Assembly (NCBI RefSeq): GCF_001949145.1
Contig: NW_019091786.1
Location: 3,356 to 42,369 of the forward strand
From: Acanthaster planci
Taxonomy: Eukaryota > Echinodermata > Asteroidea > Valvatida > Acanthasteridae
DNA length: 39,014 nucleotides
Direction of reading: 5' to 3'
A program made the position numbers and the translations under genes. The notes beneath the pieces were generated by a model. That model was given only the letters and a program-made list of their open reading frames with translations. It searched no databases and was not told the DNA's origin. This document shows, piece after piece, positions 32,811-39,014 of this stretch. The first letter of the stretch is position 1; each line of letters opens with the position of its first letter.

Positions 32811-33461
32811 CTTTGAGGAGAAAACAGACATTTTCAATAAAGTTTTTTCAATATTGTAAATTAATGAATGATTGCATCCGCACAAGAGAAAAAACACGAA
32901 AAAGTTGAATGGGGATAACATCTTTATCAATACATTTCCACAGTTAATCTCCATCTTCACTGCAGACGGTGTTTATGGAGAGGATACATTACTTTCAATA
33001 GTTCCTAGGCCGTTGACCTCCCAGGCAGAATGAGATGCATTGATAAAAAACACCAAACCAAATCTAAACTGTGTATAAATGTACACGGGAATACATGTAT
33101 ATGGAAAAAAAGTAATGACACAAAAATACAACACTTAATACTAAATTACAGTTATACAACCCTGCAGATATTTCATTAGATAAACAACCTACCGTACATA
33201 AACTGTCAAGGTTTTCAATAAAGCCCAATTGGCAGCTGGATCATTATTAAATTTGATGAGGCAATTTGAAGTACAGGTAATAACATCACAATTAAATTTA
33301 TCTCCACAATAAGAAAATATGCAATTAAGTTAAACTTATGTAGATTGAGGGGAAAAAACCATCAGAGAACTTTGTGTAACCAAAAACATAGCATTATTAT
33401 CGCAAGAGCTGAAACAAAAGGAAAAATGGTGCCAAACCTCTTTAGCTTGTAAGACTGTACA
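32811..33461. other. Gene-less spacer between the two repeat copies
   Basis: AT-rich and non-coding. No further similarity between the two flanks was seen. Confidence 0.4.
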
Positions 33462-33730
33462 GGGATGGAAGTACTATGATGCCACAAAATTTAAATGATG
33501 GCAGAACACTTCTATTCATAAATACAAATAAAATGGATTACCCAGTAGAGGCAGTGCACTTGAACCATGTACATATTACAAGATCAAAAGGAGACGCTCA
33601 CTATGCCAAATGAATATACAGATCTGATACCATCAACAAGCACACGCTAAAAAGTCCTGCGTCGACCAAAGGCTTCGGCTCAAAAAAGGTGCATGTGTAT
33701 TGTGACATTTTGGACTCCTTCCAAAGAGTC
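33462..33730 (+). repeat. Direct repeat, copy 2 (~270 bp)
   Basis: Second copy of the 32541-32810 block. It directly precedes the 76-bp tandem repeats and the KDZ-like transposase tail, so the block is likely the 3' flank or 3' UTR of that element. Confidence 0.9.
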
Positions 33731-33750
33731 ACCAGTACCACTAGAATTAG

Positions 33751-33978
33751 GCTACACCACACACTGTTGGCACTTCTACATGCTGGAAGAATTGGATTGT
33801 AACCTTGTTCATACCAGAACACTCAAGCTACATCACACACTGTTGACAATTTTACATGCTGGAAGAATGGGATTGTAACCTTGTTCATAGCAGAACACTC
33901 AGGCTACACTACGCACTGTTGGTACTTCTACATGCTGGAAGAATTGGATTGTAACCTTGTTCATAGCATAACACTGTA
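33751..33978 (+). repeat. 76-bp tandem repeat, three copies
   Basis: Units start at 33751, 33827 and 33903, each beginning GCTACA and containing ACATGCTGGAAGAAT and GGATTGTAACCTTGTTCATA. On the minus strand each unit encodes CYEQGYNPILPAC, the last residues of the adjacent transposase relic. The transposase 3' end has therefore been locally triplicated. 76 is not a multiple of three, so only the first copy can be in frame. Confidence 0.93.
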
Positions 33979-34350
33979 TATCTGTTTCTTTGAACAATCA
34001 TACAATGAATGTAGAATAGGTGATGTGTCTTTGGCATAGCACAAAGGATTTTCTTGAATCTACCCAGCCAAACAAAAGTTTGTTCACAACTGATGGTGTT
34101 TTCTTTCTCCTCAAGATGATCATCAGGATGGTACCTGCCTTTGCATTCAGAATCTGCGTGGTTCCGAATGAGCAGACGATCAATGCACTTTTGTGGTTAC
34201 AACTACAGTACATGTGCGACCAAAGCCATAAAAGTGGAAGTGGTTTACGGGCTACGACTATATTATCTAAATGGCGCATATTATCATTGACGATAGCAAT
34301 TTTGGTCCAGTCTTCTGGAGATATCTGCTGGTAAAATGAACGGAGCCAAG
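33960..34350 (-). pseudogene. KDZ-like transposase C-terminal relic, minus strand
   Basis: Minus-strand frames give NDNMRHLDNIVVARKPLPL (about 34290-34235) and, after a frameshift, RLLIRNHADSECKGRYHPDD, CEQTFVWLGRFKKILCAMPK (about 34090-34030) and HHLFYIHCMIVQRNRY, then CYEQGYNPILPAC. The order 'NMcHLDn..vA+kPLPl / iRNH...C...Y+P / EQTF.WL.RFKKIL.AM.K.HH.FYLHRM..RRN' is a conserved C-terminal signature I associate with Kyakuja-Dileera-Zisupton type transposases in invertebrates; the assignment is from memory. N-terminal domains are not visible here, unless the 34487-34900 fragments belong to it. Confidence 0.55.
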
Positions 34351-34486
34351 GACAGCAGGATAATAAACACCTGTGATGGAGACTCAGACCCGCATGTTAA
34401 ATTCTAAAATAAAACAAAAACAATAGAGAATCACACATACTCATAAGAGATATTCCTTCACATGGTGCTACCCAACGCCTTTCCAC

Positions 34487-34900
34487 CTATTGCTTAATAG
34501 AGACTGATCGAAACGTTTGTTGTGTTGGCTTTTTGTTGACAATCTTGGACGTTTCATGACATTGAATTGCCCACAACTCCATTTGTTCCAAACCTTGGTT
34601 TACAATTTCGCATAGTTGACTAATATAGAAATCAACGAGGGATTCCCTTAGCCAACCAGCACTGTAGTTATCATAGATATGTCCCAAACACTTCAACACA
34701 GACACTTTGGGCCTGCTATTAATCATGGCCAATTGGTGGAATGACAGAAAATCTTTGGTTTTCTTGTCACACACTGCAAGACTATATAAATTCTTTGCGT
34801 CAGTTCAGGCTCACAAAAATGAATAAATTTCTCTTCCTTTTCAGTAATGGTGAACCATTTTTCTGTGATGGCCGGTGCAGAAAATAGTGAAGCATTTTCT
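34487..34900 (-). pseudogene. Unrecognised coding relic between KDZ-like and USP remains
   Basis: Minus-strand pieces in alternating frames: ENASLFSAPAITEKWFTITE and KFIHFCEPELTQRIYIVLQC (about 34895-34770), then CDKKTKDFLSFHQLAMINSR, VSVLKCLGHIYDNYSAGWLR and LVDFYISQLCEIVNQGLEQM (34774-34487). It reads as genuine protein with one or two frameshifts, but no family is recognised. Its position suggests it was the continuation of the USP protein or a linker to the KDZ-like part. Confidence 0.35.
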
Positions 34901-34928
34901 TTGGTTGAATCAATTTTTCATCGAAAAA

Positions 34929-35656
34929 CTAGTATCCTGCAGCGGAAACTTCACTTGTGAAAAGAAACACTGATGTTTCATGTACATTGACGTCACTGCA
35001 CTGTATGATTCTGTTGTCCCTTACCAATGTTTTGTAATGCCCAGTTTCTAAAGATTTGCCTTCGTGGATGACGGCAGACTGTAAGTTGTAAACTGCTGGG
35101 GTATTCTTAATGCAGAAGTTCGACAGATCCAACACCACACTTGGGGTGACATCTTTGGATGATTTTCATAAGTCGGCCCCCTACATTACGGAGTCTCAAC
35201 AACTGCACAACCAATAGCATGGGACAGTTCACAATAAGAGCCCTAGTGATTTTGTAACGTTGTCTTGGCCACAACTATCACAATGAAGACCAGTTACAGC
35301 TTCCTCTTCAAAGCATTTTTGCAAGTAGTTACCAAGGTTCACTTCCAAACAGGAACAGGCAATACACCACATGTCAAATTCTCAACTTCTGTGTTAATGT
35401 TACGCCTAACGCTTTTTGGGATCTCAATTTCATTGCGGACAAGACCAAAAACATTCTTCCCGTTCCCACGCATGAGAACGGGATGGAATGCCTTGTTGTT
35501 CCTTAATCCCACCGTTCTTTCGTGTGCAGAACAGGCCCCGTGCTTCACGTGTGTCTGGTGTGCAGCGCGGTCACGGTGTGTGAACATACACTGAAACCAT
35601 TCTGATCGACCTTTCGCAACAAAAAGTGTCCGATAAATGTACATATTGGCGCTCAC
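34929..35656 (-). pseudogene. Ubiquitin-specific protease (C19) fragment, frameshifted
   Basis: Minus-strand segments follow USP order. About 35450-35345: NVFGLVRNEIEIPKSVRRNI followed by VENLTC. About 35342-35240: EVNLGNYLQKCFEEEAVTGL then HCDSCGQDN (the second half of the zinc-binding Cys pair). After a frameshift: RALIVNCPMLLVVQLLRLRN (the 'P..L..qL.Rf' block). After another: VVLDLSNFCIKNTPAVYNLQ and SAVIHEGKSLETGHYKTLVR, the His box with catalytic His in GHY, then a terminal FLFTSEVSAAGY. The usual Asp after the His box is present as CSDVNVHE. The Cys box (N-terminal catalytic half) is not found, so it is truncated as well as frameshifted. USPs normally remove ubiquitin from proteins; this copy cannot. 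Confidence 0.75.
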
Positions 35657-36887
35657 GGTTTGATTCCCTGTGGATACGGAATGCTTTTAAATCTGTGAAA
35701 CATCTTTAACCATACTTTTACATTTCTTTTGCAGGTGTATCTCAGGGTAAAACGTTTCTGCAAATTGATGCACAGTTCAAGAGTTTCATGGGAAAGACGT
35801 GAAGAACTCCTGACCTTTAAAAAAAATAGGTTTTGTGGCAGACGAAATGTTTGAGAAAGCTTCAATGAAATACAAAGTAAAACATCGGCCTGCATTTAAT
35901 GGGCAAGAGTTTTTAAGGTGGTACTCAGATCTGCCGACCTTCTGGAGTCAGAAATTGTAAATGGTGAGAGAGAAGTCTTGTATCCACTGACCAAAAGTTT
36001 ACAGATATACAATGCGATTTTTTTTGCTTTGGCTTTGCTGTCCGACCGACTACAAAGCCCCCCATTTCAATTGTGTGCGCTTTGGTTCCCGTCAGGTAGT
36101 GGTAGTGGAAGGATACCTCTTTCCTACTTTAAAAAATGCATTCTTTTCGACTTGAATACCCGTTTTAGACAATGTAACTTTTTCTTGGCCTTATTTTAAC
36201 GTTGTCGTAAAAATCCGAGCACCAACTTAGGCCATGAAAATGAAAATTTTGGATTTGCGTCCACCGCCTGCATTGTCCAAAACGCCTGGCCGAAAAAGTT
36301 CATTATTTAAAAAAAATTCATTATTTTCAGGAAAATGCAGGATTAAAAAAATCGATTTCAAATACTAAACCAGACAGCAGCAAAAGCCAAAGGGTCCAAA
36401 ATATATATATCTACGCATACCTACCTACTGCATGACCGATCAAATTCTGTAAGACTGATAATGCCTTTGTGTAACTAAAACACTGACCTGGCCCGGCCAT
36501 TTACATCTACATGCAAGTACTGCACATCGAGCACGAACATACTGTACGTGTACATGTATTGACACACATACGTGTATACATATACAGTACACGTACAAGC
36601 AAGTCCGTTAGTGCTGCTAAGCCGTTCAGCTTCCGTCCCGTTGCCCAGCCGGCTGCGAGTATACAGAATGCGGCATGCAATCAAAACCTGTTCTGTTTGA
36701 CAACTTGATGACCTCATTCGCCTTATATGGAACATAGGTTGTGGCTACCTGCGGCTGGCATGCCAATTATTGAACTGAATATGCATTAAGCTCAGTTGAA
36801 TGTAGAGATAATTTAGCAGTGTCATGTACCAGGGAATGCGGTATATTGCATGTTGTTGCTGATCTTTTATGAATTCTTACTACATAC
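35657..36887. other. Gene-less stretch, possibly the decayed USP N-terminus at its left
   Basis: The minus-strand frame 35653-35895 is protein-like but unrecognised. Beyond 36000 the sequence is AT-rich and non-coding. An alternating GTACGTGTACATGTAT run (about 36540-36600) contains partial inverted repeats. Confidence 0.35.
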
Positions 36888-37431
36888 TGTGACGCCGCGC
36901 CCCTCCAACAAAGGCAAGGGTGCCCTCCTCCTCGAGGCGCAGTGCGGCGCGTCGGATGGCACATCGGAGAGTCCCTGAGCGGCTAGGGATGAGTCCATTG
37001 GGACCGAAGTATACCGTCCCCCAAGAAAGTTGGTCTTCGTCGAGGTGGCTAATCTGATTGGTCGAAACTTAGTGACGTAACCCGGACAGACCTGACTTGA
37101 AATAAACTTCGCCTGGACACCTGACTTATTTACAACAATTAATAAACGGCTGGTTTATTCATCAACACACTCAACCAGTATACCAGCAGATGGCGCTTTC
37201 AATGGGAAGACTGTGTGACTAGACTTTTGCATCACCGAAAAGCCCCTTTACCCGCCAAGCCCCTCGACGACACACGCACCACTCGGGACTAGCCACAATA
37301 ACGACCCAACGTACGAGGGTCTTACCTGTACGTCCACTCAGTTGCTCTGCTCAAACCACAGTTCAGGGTTTTTGTAGCAGGATGGAACGCAATACAAGGT
37401 TCTCTATAACGTGCTCCCGCCGCGCGTTACA
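36888..37431 (+). mobile_element. Possible solo LTR (544 bp)
   Basis: It starts TGTGACGCCGCG and ends CCGCCGCGCGTTACA, giving TG...CA ends with imperfect inverted similarity (TGTGACGCCGCG against TGTAACGCGCGG). Two AATAAA motifs (about 37100 and 37141) sit mid-element, as expected for an LTR R region, and the block is clearly more GC-rich than its flanks. The five flanking bases do not match (CATAC, TAGCC). A CpG-rich promoter is the alternative reading. Confidence 0.35.
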
Positions 37432-37888
37432 TAGCCTTCGCGCTACTGTGACCACACCGACGCATGTGCTCACGTGACCAAGCAGTGACTTTTGCTGCCC
37501 TATCGCGCTACGCACAAAGCTCGTTTAACACACAGTTATGTGCTCCTAACATCTGCCTCTGTTACTGGGCAGAGCGCCATCTATAATTTCCGCTGTGCGC
37601 TATGCCTTGCACCCTCGTGTCACAATACTTTGCATATTCATCGCACTTGGCCGCACTGCACTCTGCACACCATCATATACGAAAAATAATGCATAATGAA
37701 AAGCCTCATGTTTTTCAAAATGCTCCGGACGCAAATGCAAAACCTCATTCTCATGGCTTTATGAATGTAATTTATTCATCGTACATGTATTCTTTTATTG
37801 CGAACCGGGTATCAAATTTCCAGTATTACATCAAAGATTTAATGAAGTAGATGAACCGAACAAGAAATTCAGTCTGTTTGGATAAGCC
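37432..37888. other. Gene-less stretch
   Basis: No supported coding sequence or repeat. Confidence 0.4.
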
Positions 37889-37912
37889 GTTCTATGATCG
37901 AGATCATAGAAC
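37889..37912. repeat. 24-bp near-perfect palindrome
   Basis: GTTCTATGATC, two bases GA, GATCATAGAAC: 11-bp arms that match perfectly. It could be a dimeric transcription-factor site or chance. Confidence 0.85.
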
Positions 37913-38149
37913 TGATTTTTTTCATAATCTCTCAAGTATTTACATTGTTTGCCAGGTTAAATTTCAAGAAATCCACACATACACCTACTTCCCTCTGCTT
38001 CCAGTTGGTCAACATATTCAATTCCACACGTTAGTCCACACCCTCAAATCACTTAAACTCCTGCACCAGGCTTTCTTTTCTACTCTTCTGAGTACCCAGA
38101 CCTATTCTAATTCCCTTCTTTCTCTGACTGTCTCTTATTGTCATCCCTA

Positions 38150-38208
38150 TTAACCCTAACCCTCCTCAATCCTTCACCTGTTGGAGGACTTAGGAGGGTT
38201 AGGGTTAA
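38150..38208. repeat. Inverted telomere-like repeat, 17-bp arms
   Basis: TTAACCCTAACCCTCCT (38150-38166) and its exact reverse complement AGGAGGGTTAGGGTTAA (38192-38208), separated by 25 nt. Each arm contains two telomere-like TTAGGG units in opposite orientation. It lies directly upstream of a LINE 3' tail. Confidence 0.92.
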
Positions 38209-38217
38209 AGTCTACAA

Positions 38218-38360
38218 AGAAAGCTGAGGACAGGACTTTTCTATTGCTACACTTTGCCTGTGTAACAGTTCATCCCACCACATTTGGAGCCCAGACGGTG
38301 CATCACCATTCAAATCTGCTTTCAAGAAGTCTCTCTTCCACAGATCATAGTTGATTGTCT
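38218..38360 (+). mobile_element. LINE (CR1/L2-like) 3' tail relic
   Basis: The plus-strand translation has FSIATLCLCNSSSHHIWSPD then SPFKSAFKKSLF, the end-of-ORF2 pattern 'F..A...LWN.LP..iR...s...FKs.LK..LF'. Only the last 40-45 codons are recognisable, typical of 5'-truncated insertions. Confidence 0.6.
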
Positions 38361-38561
38361 CTTTTCTTTCTTTTCAAAGTGTCTTGCAGCCTCTGGTCAT
38401 TTGGCAATATACAAATATATTTATGATTTTTAGTGTTAATATTTCTGTTGTATTTACATGTTAAAGCGTCTGCCTACAGTGGCTTACAGATATGCACACG
38501 TGGTATGTACATGTACCTGTCATTACCCTTCAATTCAATATTTCATTCCCCTTTCTCACAG
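38361..38561. other. Gene-less stretch
   Basis: AT-rich, with a TGTACATGTACC run near 38507. It ends in a pyrimidine-rich acceptor tract. Confidence 0.4.
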
Positions 38562-38682
38562 GGATGACACAGAGGATATTTCAACAGTGACCAGGGAACC
38601 AAAAGATATAAAAACAAAGTTGTTTAGAAAATTGAGAATATTAGGTTCAAGCTGTAATCACTATGGCTATGGGTGGGGATGA
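38562..38682 (+). CDS. Possible terminal exon of an unknown plus-strand gene
   Basis: A strong acceptor (TTCCCCTTTCTCACAG, ending at 38561) is followed by an open frame encoding DDTEDISTVTREPKDIKTKL then FRKLRILGSSCNHYGYGWG and a TGA at 38680-38682. The acidic-then-basic composition is protein-like, but no family is recognised and no upstream exon was found in the window. No AATAAA was located after it before the window ends. Confidence 0.3.
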
Positions 38683-39014
38683 GCGAGGCCTGGGCATTTC
38701 TGCATTGTAGCTTGCTTAGCAATTAGATTGAAATGGTATTTTATTTATTTCTTTCCACTGAGTTACTTAGTTTATATGAAGTTGTGTAAGTTAAATGACG
38801 TTATGTTATTAACAAAACTGTGAGCATGATTAAACCTTAAGTATTTTTCAAATGAGACTACGTTATTGATGTATGTAAAATGAGAATGCATCCGAACCTT
38901 GGAATGGCCTAACATCAAGGTGTCAGTGGGGTTCCAAAACCTGGCTGACGGTGAAGATGTATTCCATACCGCAACTCTATAACTTGGGGGTGTTACAATT
39001 TGGCCACTAAAGTG
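38683..39014. other. Gene-less end of window
   Basis: AT-rich. Nothing is supported. Confidence 0.4.

Noticed and set aside
36511-36735. Overlapping open frames around the GTACGTGTACATG run
   Set aside because: Low-complexity alternating sequence keeps several frames open; no protein motif is present.

Overview
The window reads as animal genomic DNA, most likely from a marine invertebrate such as an amphioxus, echinoderm or cnidarian-type genome. It is AT-rich, it has GT-AG introns and AATAAA signals, and it contains CR1/L2-, jockey- and Tx1-like LINE relics, a Tc1 element with long inverted repeats, and scattered TGTACATGTACA-type motifs. There are no bacterial operons, rRNAs or CRISPR arrays. 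All family assignments come from reading motifs by eye; no search was run.

Layout. 1-985: a diverged direct duplication. 1400-1444: a perfect hairpin. 2100-2990: a CR1/L2-like LINE relic abutting a broken Tc1-like transposon (about 2990-4665). 4.7-13.7 kb: mostly non-coding, with a nested hairpin, a MITE-like inverted repeat, a 39-base shard of the Tc1 element and weak minus-strand coding-like segments. 13.7-16.7 kb: two minus-strand LINE relics, the second (Tx1/L1-like) with its domains in the wrong order. 16.7-16.95 kb: a minus-strand exon ending in a C2H2 zinc finger, followed 28 nt later by a perfect replication-dependent histone 3' stem-loop.

17580-25783 is the centrepiece. It is an ~8.2 kb DNA transposon bounded by related terminal inverted repeats and carrying two convergent spliced genes. 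The plus-strand gene is a P-element/THAP9-like transposase with all four expected catalytic acidic positions visible, one frameshift, and its N-terminus lost in an assembly gap. The minus-strand gene is a four-exon PHD-finger protein. The pair looks like one two-component mobile system: a transposase plus a possible chromatin-reading partner.

25.8-36 kb: two degenerate minisatellites and a set of minus-strand coding remains. These are a SAM-like multi-exon fragment, two unrecognised transposon-type proteins, a KDZ-like transposase tail whose end is triplicated as a 76-bp tandem repeat, and a ubiquitin-specific-protease pseudogene. 36.9-37.4 kb may be a solo LTR. 38.15-38.36 kb holds a telomere-like inverted repeat beside a LINE 3' tail. 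A possible terminal exon of a plus-strand gene lies at 38562-38682. Apart from that exon and the SAM-like exons, nearly all coding signal comes from mobile elements.
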